Shown one piece after another: positions 25,046 through 34,003 of a stretch of 64,000 bases of DNA. The notes beneath the pieces are model-generated. The model made no database searches. It was not told where the DNA came from and saw only the letters and a program-made list of their open reading frames with translations. The first letter of the stretch is position 1; the number at the start of each line of letters is the position of its first letter. The position numbers and the translations under genes were made by a program. This stretch comes from an uncultured Alphaproteobacteria bacterium (lineage in GTDB: Bacteria; Pseudomonadota; Alphaproteobacteria; Rhodospirillales; Rhodospirillaceae): NCBI GenBank assembly GCA_900079695.1, contig LT599022.1, positions 1,573,245-1,637,244 on the forward strand. The letters run 5' to 3'.

Positions 25046-25873
25046 TCACACCTTGGCGGGGGTGCCCGTGAGTTCGTACATGCCGCGCTGGCCGACCACC
25101 GGCTTGAACTTGTCGGAAATGCCGAGCACCGTCTCCGCGCCGCCGAGGAACAGGCAGCCGTCGGGCGCGAGCAGCTTCGCGATGTCGGCCAGAACCTTGC
25201 CCTTGGTTTCCTGGTCGAAATAGATCAGCACGTTGCGGCAGAAGACGACGTCGAAGGTGCCGAGCGGCGAGCGGATGTCGGTGAGGAGGTTGAGCGGGCG
25301 ATACTGCACCATCGCACGCAGGCGCGCGTCGATCTGCCACATCTCGTCCTTCTTCTGGAAATATTTCACCAGAAGCTGGATCGGCATGCCGCGCTGCACC
25401 TCGAACTGCGAATAGAGCCCCGCCTTGGCCTTTTCGAGAATCTCGGTGGAGAGATCGGTGGCGACGATGTCGATGCGCCAGCCCGCGAGCCGGGCCTCCA
25501 TCTCCTTGAGGATGATCGCCAGCGAATAGGGCTCCTGCCCCGACGAGCACGCCGCGCACCAGATGCGGATCTGCTTCTTGTCCTTGCGCGCGGCGAGGAG
25601 CTGCGGGATCACCTGCTCGCGAAACTGGTCGAACGGCTTGCCGTCGCGGAAAAAGAACGACTCGTTGGTGGTCATCGCCTCGGTCACGTCCTTGACCAGG
25701 GCGGGGTCCATGCGCCGCACCGCCGCGACGAGGTCGTCGAGGCCCTTCATCCCACGCCGACGCGCCACCGGCATCAGGCGACTCTCGAGCAGATACGACT
25801 TGTCCCGCGAGAGGACGAGCCCGGACCGCTCCTTGAGCAGTTTCGCCACGAAATCGAAGTCTTCGGGTTTCAT
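25046..25873 (-). CDS. cheR: Chemotaxis protein methyltransferase CheR
   Basis: The 275-residue protein has the CheR N-terminal helical domain (FVAKLLKERSGLVLSRDKSY) and an SAM-dependent methyltransferase domain. Signatures are the IRIWCAACSSGQEPYSLAI motif I region, DIVATDLSTEIL, and DVVFCRNVLIYFD (NVLIYF motif). It methylates Glu residues on chemoreceptors. ATG 25873 begins MKPEDFDF, 2 bases after the cheB stop. The longer in-frame extension would overlap cheB. It is the last gene of the leftward cheY-cheB-cheR set. Confidence 0.95.
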   Translation of the reverse strand: MKPEDFDFVAKLLKERSGLVLSRDKSYLLESRLMPVARRRGMKGLDDLVAAVRRMDPALVKDVTEAMTTNESFFFRDGKPFDQFREQVIPQLLAARKDKKQIRIWCAACSSGQEPYSLAIILKEMEARLAGWRIDIVATDLSTEILEKAKAGLYSQFEVQRGMPIQLLVKYFQKKDEMWQIDARLRAMVQYRPLNLLTDIRSPLGTFDVVFCRNVLIYFDQETKGKVLADIAKLLAPDGCLFLGGAETVLGISDKFKPVVGQRGMYELTGTPAKV

Positions 25874-25875
25874 GC

Positions 25876-27084
25876 CTAAAGCCTCGCCGCCACTTTCCTG
25901 ATGAAGGCGCCGATGTCCTGCACCGGCAGGATCGCCGTGCACAGTCCGGCCTGCGCCACCGCACCCGGCATCCCCCAGACCACCGAGGTCTCTTCGTCCT
26001 GGGCGATCACGCTGCCGCCCGCCTCGACCAGAACGCCGCCCCCCTTCGCGCCGTCCGAACCCATGCCGGTGAGAATCACCGCCAGCGCCCGCCGTCCGTA
26101 GACCTTCGCCACCGAGCGCAGCATCGGGTCCACCGCGGGCTTGCAGAAATTCTCCGGCGGCGCGTCGAGAATCCGGAGCACCGTCTCCGTTCCCTTGCTC
26201 TCCACCGTCATGTGGAAGCCGCCGGGCGCGACGTAGACGTTGCCGCCCTTGAGCGTTTCGCCGTCCTGCCCTTCCTTCGCCGGCCAGCCGGTGACGCGGG
26301 TGATGTGCTCCGCGAGGATGGTGGTGAAGGTGGCGGGCATGTGCTGGGTGATGATGATCGGCTGCTTGAGCCCTCCGCCCTGGCGCAGGTCGCCCAGCAC
26401 CTTGAACAGCGCCTGCGGTCCGCCGGTGGAACTGCCGATGGCGATGAGGTCCGGCGGCTCGATCTTGTTCTGGCGCAGCTTGGGCGGCGCCGCGGGCGTG
26501 AGCAGCGAGGGCCTGGCCGCCCCCGGTGCGGCGCCGGGGCGCTGGAACGGCACCCGCGCGGGCTGCCCCGGCCGAGCGGGCTGCGCCGCCTGACGGCGGC
26601 CGCTGCGGCGCAGCGAATCGCCGAGCGCCTTGACCTTGTCGAGCAACTCGCGCTTGAAGTCGAGCCCGCCGGTCATCTCGCGGGTGGCGGTCGGCTTCGG
26701 AATGTAGTCGATCGCGCCGAGTTCGAGGGCGCGCAGGCTGATGTCGGCGTTGTGCAGCGTCAGGGTCGACGCCATGATCACCTTGAGGTCCGGCCGCTTC
26801 TTCAGCATCAGCGGCAGGGCGGTCATGCCGTCCATCACCGGCATTTCGATGTCGAGCAGCACGACTTCGATGTCGTAGCGGTCGAGCGCCTTCACCGCCG
26901 CCTCGCCGTTCGGCACCGAGGTGACCACCGAAACGTCGGCCGCGTCTTCCAGCATGCGCGTGATCAGGCCGCGGACCACCGCCGAATCGTCGACGACCAT
27001 CACTCGGATCGGATCCGACGACACCGCACTCCGCATACCGCTCACAGACGAACCGCTATCGGACAAAACCCGCTCTCCACTCAC
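25876..27084 (-). CDS. cheB: Chemotaxis response regulator protein-glutamate methylesterase CheB
   Basis: The protein has an N-terminal receiver (VMVVDDSAVVRGLI, phosphoacceptor in VVLLDIEMPVMDG, Lys in IPKP), a Pro/Arg/Ala-rich linker, and a C-terminal methylesterase domain with the triad segments GSSTGGPQAL (Ser), TQHMPATFT (His) and LTGMGSDGAKG (Asp). It removes methyl groups from receptors and deamidates Gln sites. The start is uncertain. GTG 27084 gives 402 residues but has no clear ribosome-binding site, while ATG 27036 would give MRSAVSS and trim 16 residues. It follows cheY by 16 bases. Confidence 0.93.
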   Translation of the reverse strand: MSGERVLSDSGSSVSGMRSAVSSDPIRVMVVDDSAVVRGLITRMLEDAADVSVVTSVPNGEAAVKALDRYDIEVVLLDIEMPVMDGMTALPLMLKKRPDLKVIMASTLTLHNADISLRALELGAIDYIPKPTATREMTGGLDFKRELLDKVKALGDSLRRSGRRQAAQPARPGQPARVPFQRPGAAPGAARPSLLTPAAPPKLRQNKIEPPDLIAIGSSTGGPQALFKVLGDLRQGGGLKQPIIITQHMPATFTTILAEHITRVTGWPAKEGQDGETLKGGNVYVAPGGFHMTVESKGTETVLRILDAPPENFCKPAVDPMLRSVAKVYGRRALAVILTGMGSDGAKGGGVLVEAGGSVIAQDEETSVVWGMPGAVAQAGLCTAILPVQDIGAFIRKVAARL

Positions 27085-27100
27085 GTTGAACCGGACCCGG

Positions 27101-27475
27101 TCAGGCGATCGGCAGAAGGCCGACTTGCTCGAACTTGGCCTGGATGATCTCGCCGTCGAACGGCTTCATGATGTATTCGCTGGCACCCGCGGCGATCGCC
27201 TGCTGGATGTGCTGGATGTCGTTCTCGGTGGTGCAGAACACCACCACCGGCTTGTCGCCGCCCGACAGCTTGCGCAGCTCCACCAGGAACTCGATGCCGT
27301 TCATCACCGGCATGTTCCAGTCGAGCAGCACCGCCTCCGGAAGCTGCGCCTTGCAATAGTCGAGCGCCTTCTGCCCGTCCTCCGCCTCGGCCGTCTGGAA
27401 GCCGAGTTCCTGCAGGATCTTGCGCGCGACCATACGGATCACTTTGGAATCGTCGACAATCAGGCAGGTCTTCAT
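27101..27475 (-). CDS. cheY: Chemotaxis response regulator CheY
   Basis: The 124-residue single-domain receiver has the acidic pair VDDS (Asp9-Asp10), phosphoacceptor Asp in VLLDWNMPVMNG, Thr in FCTTENDI and Lys in MKPFDGE. As a stand-alone receiver next to cheB, cheR and cheA, its target is expected to be the FliM/FliN switch. The start at 27475 (MKTCLIVDDS) was preferred over a 6-residue longer in-frame start. The 145-bp gap before it contains the large cheA terminator hairpin, so it may have its own promoter. Confidence 0.95.
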   Translation of the reverse strand: MKTCLIVDDSKVIRMVARKILQELGFQTAEAEDGQKALDYCKAQLPEAVLLDWNMPVMNGIEFLVELRKLSGGDKPVVVFCTTENDIQHIQQAIAAGASEYIMKPFDGEIIQAKFEQVGLLPIA

Positions 27476-27575
27476 TGGATGCTTCCCGACCACTGGAACG
27501 TTGGACGTTGGAGGGTTAAAGGAACCGGCAACGCGCGCATGATGTTAGCACAGGCTACCTCGAAAGTTGTGGGAA

Positions 27576-27621
27576 ATCCCGCGTGCCGCCGCACCGCAAA
27601 GGGTGCGGCGGCACGTGGGAT
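27576..27621 (-). terminator. Long hairpin after cheA
   Basis: An imperfect stem of about 20 bp (ATCCCGCGTGCCGCCGCACC against GGTGCGGCGGCACGTGGGAT, loop GCAAAG) starts at the cheA stop codon. There is no clear T-run, so it may act as a terminator, an RNA-stability element or both, setting cheA expression apart from cheY. Confidence 0.6.
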
Positions 27622-30353
27622 CAGGCTTCGGTCAGCGCGGAGGTGCGGCCGATCAACCCCTTCAGAACCTGCATCACCGCCTCGCGGTCGAACTTGACGA
27701 CGTAGTCGTCGAAGCCCGCGTCGCGGCCCTCCTCGAAGTCGCGATCGGTGGCGTGGGAAGACAGCGCGATCATCGGCGTCGTCGCCCAGCGGGCATCCTC
27801 GCGCACCGCGCGGGCGAAGTTGAAGCCGTCCATGCCGGGCATCTCGATATCCGAGATGATCGCATCGAAGACCTCGCCCTTCTCCCGGAGCGCCAGCGCC
27901 TTGTCGGCGGAGTCGACCGCGGTCACGTTGTAGCCGTTCACCGAGAGGAGCGGCGACAGCAGGTTGCGGAAGAACGCGCTGTCGTCGACGAACAGCACCC
28001 GCGACGCGCCCGCATTGTCGGCGGCGAAGGCGGCCTTGTCCTCGCGGCCGAACCAGTCGCCGAAGGCACGGGTGAGGTAGTGCCCGGTGTCGATCACCTC
28101 GGTGGCCTTGCCGTTGATCACCGCGGTGCCGATCAGGCCGGGCTGATCGACCTGCAGCTCCATCTTGAGGTGATCTTCGACGATATCGACGATCTCCTCG
28201 ACCAGCAGGCCCATCGAGCGGTCGCGATCGGTGAACACCAGCACCGGCTGGCGTCCGTCGGAGGTGATGCGGAAGTCCTCGGTGACGCCGACCAGCGGCA
28301 TCAGTTGGCCGCGGTACTGCACCACCGGCTTGCCGTAGGAGTACTCGATGGTCGAGGTTTCGATCTCTTCGAGACGCGCCACCAGCGCGAGCGGCACCGC
28401 CTTGAGATCGTCGGCGCGGCTGCGGAAGATCAGCAGCGACACGCGGTCGTCGCCGAGGGCCGAGGCGGCGCGCGCCTCTTCCTTGGCGTGGTCGGCGGCC
28501 ATCGCCACCTCGCCGGTGGCCGAGGCGATGCCGTTGGGATCGAGGATCATGATCACCGAGCCGTCGCCGAGGATGGTGTTGCCGGAGAACATCGAGATGT
28601 GGCGCAGGATCGGCGCCACCGGCTTGACCACGATTTCCTCGGTGTCGAACACCCGGTCGACGATGATGCCGAAGGTATAGGTGCCGACCTGCGACACGAC
28701 GATGAAGATCTCCTCTTCCTCGGCGCGGACCTCGCCGCCGAGGCGCAGGAGATCCGAGAGATTGACGAGCGGCAGCAGGCGGTCGCGCAGGCGCAGCACC
28801 GGCGCCTGGTTGATGGTTTCGAGCTGATGCTCGGAGTTGGCGGTGACGCGCACCAGCTCGACCACCGAGATCTGCGGGATCGCGAAGCGCTCCTTGGCGC
28901 ATTCGACGATCAGTGCCGAGACGATCGCGAGGGTGAGCGGAATCTTGATCACGAAGGTGGTGCCGCGGCCCTGCACGGTCTTGAGCTCGATGGTGCCGCC
29001 GATCTTCTCGATGTTGGTGCGCACCACGTCCATGCCGACGCCGCGGCCCGACACCGAGGTGACCTGCGCGGCGGTCGAGAACCCGGCGCGGAAGATGAAC
29101 TGGCTGACCTGCTGATCGGTCATGCCGTCGATCTCGGCCTCGCTGGCAAGGCCGTTCTCCAGCGCCTTCTGACGGATCCGCGCGACGTTGAGGCCGCGGC
29201 CGTCGTCGGCGATCTCGATGATGATGTGGCCGCCCTCGTGATAGGCGTTGAGGGTGATCACGCCGACCTCGGGCTTGCCCGCGGCCAGCCGCTCGCCCGG
29301 CATCTCGAGGCCGTGGTCGGCGGAGTTGCGCACCATGTGCGTGAGCGGGTCCTTGATCAACTCCAGCACCTGACGGTCGAGTTCGGTCTCGGCGCCGTAC
29401 ATCTGGAGGTCGATCTTCTTATGGGTTTCGAGCGCGAGATCGCGGACGATACGCGGCAGCTTGGCCCAGGCGTTGCCGATCGGCTGCATGCGCGTCTTCA
29501 TCACCCCTTCCTGAAGGTCGGTGGTGATATGCGAGAGGCGCTGCAACGGTGCGGCGAATTCCGAATCGTCGCGTCCGCGCACCATCTGCAGAAGCTGGTT
29601 GCGGGTCAGCACCAGCTCGGAGACCAGGGTCATCAGGTTTTCGAGCAGGTCGACGTTGACGCGAATCGACTGGTTGGCGACCGAGCTCTCCTTCGGCGCC
29701 TCGCTCTGGGCGATCGGCGCGGGCGGCGGCGCGACGGTGGCGGGCGGCGACGGCGGCGCGGCGACCGGCTCGGCGGGCTGCTCGGTCGCGCGCTCGGCGG
29801 CCATCGCGGCCGCGATCTCGGCCTCGGTGGCGGCGCGCGCGCCCTGCGCCTGCGCGGCCTCGACCTCGGCGAGGAGATCGGCGGCGACCGGGAACCCCTG
29901 CTCGCTCAACACCGGCCCGCTGGCAGCGGCGGGCGTGGCGGCGGCGGGCGCGGCCGGAGCGGCGGTCGGCGCCTCGCCGCCCGAGGCGACGAGATTGAGG
30001 CGGTCGATCAGGTCCTTGTCGTCGCCCGGCGGTTCGGTCTCGTTGGCCTCGATGTAGGCGAGACTTTCCTTGATGCGGTCGATCGACTGCAGGATCAGCG
30101 TCACCGACGACGGCGACACCGTGAGTTCGCCGCCGCGGAACATGCCGAGCACGTTTTCCGCCGCGTGCGCCAGGGACTCGAGTCGCGGCAGTCCGAGGAA
30201 GCCGCAGGTGCCCTTGATGGTGTGGACCAGGCGGAAGATGTTGGAGAGAATCGCCGTGTCGTTAGGATTGCGCTCGAGATTGACGAGCTCGACGTCGAGC
30301 GTCGCCAGGCTCTCGGACGTCTCGGTCAGGAACTCGCTCAGCAGATCATCCAT
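27621..30353 (-). CDS. cheA: Hybrid chemotaxis histidine kinase CheA with two CheW-like domains and a C-terminal receiver
   Basis: The 910-residue protein reads in order: P1/Hpt domain with phospho-His44 (RLVHTIKGTCGFL); Pro/Ala-rich linker (about 115-225); P3 dimerisation helices; HATPase (N box DPLTHMVRNSADHGLE, IIIEIADDGRGLN, GRGVGMDVVRTNI); a P5/CheW domain (FAIPQISVVELV); a second CheW-like domain (about 610-760, AVPLALVARLEEI, GLIGTAVINGKATEVID); and a receiver (about 780-905) with ISDIEMPGMDG. A CheY-binding P2 domain is not apparent. No separate cheW is in the window, so the second CheW-like domain may take over that job. The receiver may be a phosphate sink or regulate the kinase. 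Its gene lies 134 bases after chpT. Confidence 0.94.
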   Translation of the reverse strand: MDDLLSEFLTETSESLATLDVELVNLERNPNDTAILSNIFRLVHTIKGTCGFLGLPRLESLAHAAENVLGMFRGGELTVSPSSVTLILQSIDRIKESLAYIEANETEPPGDDKDLIDRLNLVASGGEAPTAAPAAPAAATPAAASGPVLSEQGFPVAADLLAEVEAAQAQGARAATEAEIAAAMAAERATEQPAEPVAAPPSPPATVAPPPAPIAQSEAPKESSVANQSIRVNVDLLENLMTLVSELVLTRNQLLQMVRGRDDSEFAAPLQRLSHITTDLQEGVMKTRMQPIGNAWAKLPRIVRDLALETHKKIDLQMYGAETELDRQVLELIKDPLTHMVRNSADHGLEMPGERLAAGKPEVGVITLNAYHEGGHIIIEIADDGRGLNVARIRQKALENGLASEAEIDGMTDQQVSQFIFRAGFSTAAQVTSVSGRGVGMDVVRTNIEKIGGTIELKTVQGRGTTFVIKIPLTLAIVSALIVECAKERFAIPQISVVELVRVTANSEHQLETINQAPVLRLRDRLLPLVNLSDLLRLGGEVRAEEEEIFIVVSQVGTYTFGIIVDRVFDTEEIVVKPVAPILRHISMFSGNTILGDGSVIMILDPNGIASATGEVAMAADHAKEEARAASALGDDRVSLLIFRSRADDLKAVPLALVARLEEIETSTIEYSYGKPVVQYRGQLMPLVGVTEDFRITSDGRQPVLVFTDRDRSMGLLVEEIVDIVEDHLKMELQVDQPGLIGTAVINGKATEVIDTGHYLTRAFGDWFGREDKAAFAADNAGASRVLFVDDSAFFRNLLSPLLSVNGYNVTAVDSADKALALREKGEVFDAIISDIEMPGMDGFNFARAVREDARWATTPMIALSSHATDRDFEEGRDAGFDDYVVKFDREAVMQVLKGLIGRTSALTEA

Positions 30354-30487
30354 GTCTTCCTCTCAAGGCCGCACATAACCGTCCCGCGGGGCCTTGCCGG
30401 AGGCGTGTTCCGCCCGTTCCGAACGCCGGAGTCCCGCGCCGTCAGTATGCCGTTACGGACACCCAATGAAAAGGCAATTGTCGGAAC

Positions 30488-31108
30488 CTATTCCTTCGCA
30501 GGTTCCACGGCGACGCCGCACGCCTCCGCCGCCTGCCAGATCCGCACCGCGCAGCCGAGGCGGAGCGCCCGCGCCCGCAGCAGCGCCCCGGCCACCGCGT
30601 GCGGGTCGGCCGCGCCGGTTTCGAGGGCGGCGCGCGCGGCGTCGGAGATCTGCGCGCGACGGCCGGCGACGTGGAGCTGCGGCAGGCCGCCCTTGGTCTC
30701 CACCGCGATGCGCCCGCCGAAGGGCAGCGCGTCGGCGCCGATCAGCGTCAGGGTGAGCGCCAGCCGCCAGCCCTCCGGCCCGTCGCCGAGGTCCTCGGGG
30801 AAGGCGCCGAGTTCGTAGACCCGCTGCGCGTCGCCGAGGCGGCCGAGGTAGGCGCGCGCCACGTCCGCCGCGGCGCCGGATTTGAGCGCGCGGCCGGTCG
30901 GCAGGCCGAACACCGCGCGGAAGAAATCGAGCCGCGCCCCGAGGGTCGCCGCGCTCTGCCGCAGCAGGCCGCGCACCTCGGCGGCGAGTTCGGGGTCGGG
31001 CGCGCCTTCGAGCAGTTCGAGGCCGTTGGCGATCGCCCCCGCCGCCCCGGCGAGGTCGTGGCACATCCGCACCGCCGCCGCCGCGCCGAGATCCTCCTGA
31101 CCGTCCAT
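30488..31108 (-). CDS. chpT: Histidine phosphotransferase ChpT
   Basis: The 206-residue protein has the ChpT phospho-His helix [20 protein letters not shown] (His17), followed by a second long helix and a degenerate kinase-like C-terminal domain lacking ATP motifs. This is the ChpT fold. ChpT takes phosphate from CckA and passes it to CtrA and CpdR. Having chpT and ctrA in one window with flagellar and chemotaxis genes is informative for control. ATG 31108 has a GGAGG ribosome-binding site. Upstream in-frame extensions have poorer sites and would overlap the region upstream of nadK. It is leftward, ahead of cheA, possibly in the same transcript. Confidence 0.88.
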   Translation of the reverse strand: MDGQEDLGAAAAVRMCHDLAGAAGAIANGLELLEGAPDPELAAEVRGLLRQSAATLGARLDFFRAVFGLPTGRALKSGAAADVARAYLGRLGDAQRVYELGAFPEDLGDGPEGWRLALTLTLIGADALPFGGRIAVETKGGLPQLHVAGRRAQISDAARAALETGAADPHAVAGALLRARALRLGCAVRIWQAAEACGVAVEPAKE

Positions 31109-31277
31109 GCCCCCGTTCCTCCTTCGCGAGTCCCCTTCCCGCGACTCTAGCCGGTCCGGCCCGGTCTCCGCAATGTCTTGGGACATCGGGTGGATCGTGC
31201 TATGTAATGGCTCCCGCCGCTCGCGATGCCGCCCGGCGCGTTTGACCCCGATTCCGGAAAAGACGACGAACCCGCCG

Positions 31278-32057
31278 ATGACCCTGCCCGTCGCTTCGCC
31301 GCGCATGGCGTTCGTCGCCGCCGAAACGCCGAAAGCGCAGTTCGCCTGCCAGCGCCTCGCCAACCGCTACGGCGCGGTGACGCTCGGCGACGCCGACGTG
31401 ATCGTCGCGCTCGGCGGCGACGGCTTCATGCTCGAGTGCCTGCACCGCTTCATCGACCACCCCGCGCCGATCTACGGCATGAACCGCGGTACCGTCGGCT
31501 TCCTCCTCAACGACTACGACGAGACCGACCTCCCCGAACGCATCGGCCGGGCGGTGATGGTCAAGCTCAGCCCGCTGCGGATGGAGGCGATCACCGCCCA
31601 GGGCGAGATCGTCCGCGCGCTCGCCATCAACGAGGTCTCGATGCTGCGCGAAACCCGCCAGACCGCGCGGTTGCAGATCCGCATCGACGGCATGGTGCGC
31701 CTCGAGGAACTGGTGTGCGACGGCGTGCTCGTCTGCACCCCCGCGGGCTCGACCGCCTACAACCTCTCCGCCCACGGCCCGATCCTGCCGATCGAGGCGA
31801 ACGTGCTCGCGCTCACGCCGATCAGCGCGTTCCGCCCACGGCGCTGGCGCGGCGCGATTCTGCCCCACTCCTCGCGCGTCACCTTCGACGTTCTGGAGCA
31901 CGACAAGCGCCCGGTCTCGGCGGTCGCCGACTACACCGAGGTGCGCAGCATCGTCCAGGTCACCGTCCACGAGGATGCGGAAGCCAAGCTTCGGATGCTG
32001 TTCGACCGCGAGCACCACCTCGAGGAACGCATTCTCAAGGAACAGTTCACTCCGTGA
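31278..32057 (+). CDS. nadK: NAD kinase
   Basis: The 259-residue protein has the NAD kinase signatures [12 protein letters not shown] (GGDG, about residues 45-56), [18 protein letters not shown]-like [12 protein letters not shown] and [20 protein letters not shown]. It phosphorylates NAD to NADP in the cytoplasm. Start at ATG 31278 (MTLPVAS) is provisional; ATG 31305 (MAFVAAE) is an alternative 9 residues in. Its stop overlaps the next gene's GTG start, so the two are translationally coupled. It is divergent from chpT. Confidence 0.95.
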   Translation: MTLPVASPRMAFVAAETPKAQFACQRLANRYGAVTLGDADVIVALGGDGFMLECLHRFIDHPAPIYGMNRGTVGFLLNDYDETDLPERIGRAVMVKLSPLRMEAITAQGEIVRALAINEVSMLRETRQTARLQIRIDGMVRLEELVCDGVLVCTPAGSTAYNLSAHGPILPIEANVLALTPISAFRPRRWRGAILPHSSRVTFDVLEHDKRPVSAVADYTEVRSIVQVTVHEDAEAKLRMLFDREHHLEERILKEQFTP

Positions 32058-33109
32058 GCCCCCCGCCCCTCGTCCTGCGCTGGACCGCCACCGTCGCCCT
32101 CGGGGCGTGCGGCGGCTGGGCGTTCGACCGGCTTAATCTGCCGCTCGCCTGGATGCTCGGCGCGATCGCCGCCACCACCGCCGCGGCGTTGCTGCGCGCC
32201 CCCGTCAAGGCGCCGCAGAAACTGGCGCCGGTGATGTTCTCGGTGGTCGGCGTGCTGCTCGGTTCCGGCTTCCCGGCCGACATTCTCGACCGCGCCGGAC
32301 GATGGAGTCTCTCGCTCGCCGCGCTCGCCCCCTACGTGGTGCTGATCACCGTGGCGGTCGCCGCCTATTTCCGCCGCGTCACCACCTTCGACCACCCCAC
32401 CCGATTCTTTTCCGCCTGTCCCGGCGGTCTCAACGAAATGATGCTGATGGGCAGCGCCAAGGGCGGCGACGAAGCGGCGATCGCGCTCGTCCACGGCATG
32501 CGCATTCTCACCGTCGTCTACATCCTGCCGTTCGCGTTCCAGTATCTCGGCGGCGCCGACACCGCCGCCGTTCGCGCCGCGTCGCGCACCGCCGCGCTTC
32601 CGAGCTTGCCCGGATGGGCGATCATGGCCGCCTGCGCCGGGCTCGGCGTGTGCCTCGGCAAGTGGCTTCGGCTTCCCGCGGGGGTGCTGATCGGGCCGAT
32701 GCTGCTCTCCGCCGCCGCCCACCTCTCCGGCCTGCCGAACGCCCGGCCGCCCGACGCCCTCGTCCACGCCGCCCAGGTGATGATCGGCTCGGGCATCGGC
32801 TGCCGCTTCGTCGGCATCGCCCCGCGGGTATTCGGCCGCGCCGTGCTCGTGTCGCTCGGCTCCACCGCCCTGATGCTCGCGATCGGCGGCGCGTTCGCCC
32901 TCGTCCTCGGCCCCGCGTCCGGCGCGGGCATCGCCGCCTTGATCCTCGCCTACTCCCCCGGCGGCATCACCGAGATGAGCCTCGTCGCCCTCGCCCTCGA
33001 TATCGATCCGCTGTTCGTCTCCACGCACCACCTCGGACGAATCATCCTCGTCCTCTCCCTCTCGCCGCTGCTGTTCCGCCTCCTGCCCCGGCCCCGGGCG
33101 GCGGAGTGA
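32054..33109 (+). CDS. AbrB-family integral membrane protein (ammonia monooxygenase-related/AbrB transporter-like)
   Basis: The 351-residue protein is almost entirely hydrophobic, with about ten membrane segments in two similar halves. Each half has the family motif: [10 protein letters not shown]...[16 protein letters not shown] in the first and [12 protein letters not shown]...[15 protein letters not shown] in the second. This duplicated layout belongs to the AbrB membrane family. The name AbrB here is unrelated to the Bacillus DNA-binding AbrB. Transport function is inferred and the substrate is unknown. It starts at GTG 32054, overlapping the nadK stop as GTGA. Confidence 0.85.
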   Translation: MSPPPLVLRWTATVALGACGGWAFDRLNLPLAWMLGAIAATTAAALLRAPVKAPQKLAPVMFSVVGVLLGSGFPADILDRAGRWSLSLAALAPYVVLITVAVAAYFRRVTTFDHPTRFFSACPGGLNEMMLMGSAKGGDEAAIALVHGMRILTVVYILPFAFQYLGGADTAAVRAASRTAALPSLPGWAIMAACAGLGVCLGKWLRLPAGVLIGPMLLSAAAHLSGLPNARPPDALVHAAQVMIGSGIGCRFVGIAPRVFGRAVLVSLGSTALMLAIGGAFALVLGPASGAGIAALILAYSPGGITEMSLVALALDIDPLFVSTHHLGRIILVLSLSPLLFRLLPRPRAAE

Positions 33110-33111
33110 AA

Positions 33112-33128
33112 CCGGGGCGCCGCCCCGG
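33112..33128. terminator. Hairpin between the convergent AbrB-family and HAD genes
   Basis: Perfect 7-bp stem CCGGGGC / GCCCCGG with a 3-base loop in a 27-bp convergent gap. No T-run, so termination activity is uncertain. Confidence 0.45.
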
Positions 33129-33136
33129 CCCCCGCT

Positions 33137-34003
33137 CTACCACCGGAACGAGGGGACGGCGGCGACCGGTTGCGGCGCGAAGCGGGCGGCGAGGCGGGCG
33201 AGGGCCTCCGGGGTAGGCGCCTGCCCCCACGCGATTCCCAGTTCCTCGGCGTGGATGCCGCCGCAGATCAGGAGTTCGTCGATGCCCGCGGCGACGCAGC
33301 CGGTGACGTCGGTGGGGAAGGCGTCGCCGACGCCGAGAACGCGCGCCTTCGGCGGGCTGCCGATCAGCGCGAGGGCGTCGTCGTAGATGCCCGCCTCGGG
33401 CTTGCCGGTGGAGATCACCGTGCCGCCGAGCTCGGCGTAGAGGTCGGCGATGTTGCCCGCGCAGACCACAACCTTGCCTTCGCGGATCACGCGGCGGTCG
33501 GGATTGGCGCAGATCATCGGCGGCAGGTGGGGGAACGCGGCGACGATCGGGCGATAGAGTTCGAGGGCGTCGCCGAAGTCGGCCGGACCGCAGACGACGA
33601 TGAAATCGGCCTTGGCGGGATCGTCGACGCAGACGTAACCCAGACCCTCGTAGACGTGGCGGTCGCGGTCGTTGCCGATGAAGGCGAGGTTGCGGCCGAG
33701 ATCGGCGTAGCCCGGCGCGGCGCGGTCCTTGAGATTGCGCCACACCACTTCGCCCGACGAGATGATTTCGTCATAGGCACCGCGCGGAATGCCGAGCCCC
33801 TCCATCATCTCGACGAGATGGGAGGCGCGCCGCGGCGCGTTGGAGAGCAGCACGGTGCGCTTGCCCGCGGCCTTGAGCTTTTCCAGGCAGTCGCGCGCAC
33901 CGGGATAGGCGGTGACGCCGTCGTGGAGCACGCCCCAGAGATCGAGGACGAAGGCGTCGTAACGGTCGGCGATCTCGGCGACGCCTGAGAGGATCGGGAT
34001 CAT
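33137..34003 (-). CDS. HAD-superfamily hydrolase, class IIA (NagD-like, TIGR01459-type)
   Basis: The 288-residue protein has motif I as LDLWGVLHDGVTAYPGA, motif II in VLLSNAPRRASHL, and motif III/IV in VLGVGDAFPTDVTGCVAAGI, characteristic of NagD-like class IIA HAD enzymes. The LWGVLHDG form marks the alphaproteobacterial subgroup often listed as TIGR01459. These act on small phosphorylated metabolites; the substrate is unknown. The ATG at 34003 overlaps the pyrD stop as ATGA. The start was chosen for that overlap and because it places motif I near residue 18. Confidence 0.9.
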   Translation of the reverse strand: MIPILSGVAEIADRYDAFVLDLWGVLHDGVTAYPGARDCLEKLKAAGKRTVLLSNAPRRASHLVEMMEGLGIPRGAYDEIISSGEVVWRNLKDRAAPGYADLGRNLAFIGNDRDRHVYEGLGYVCVDDPAKADFIVVCGPADFGDALELYRPIVAAFPHLPPMICANPDRRVIREGKVVVCAGNIADLYAELGGTVISTGKPEAGIYDDALALIGSPPKARVLGVGDAFPTDVTGCVAAGIDELLICGGIHAEELGIAWGQAPTPEALARLAARFAPQPVAAVPSFRW

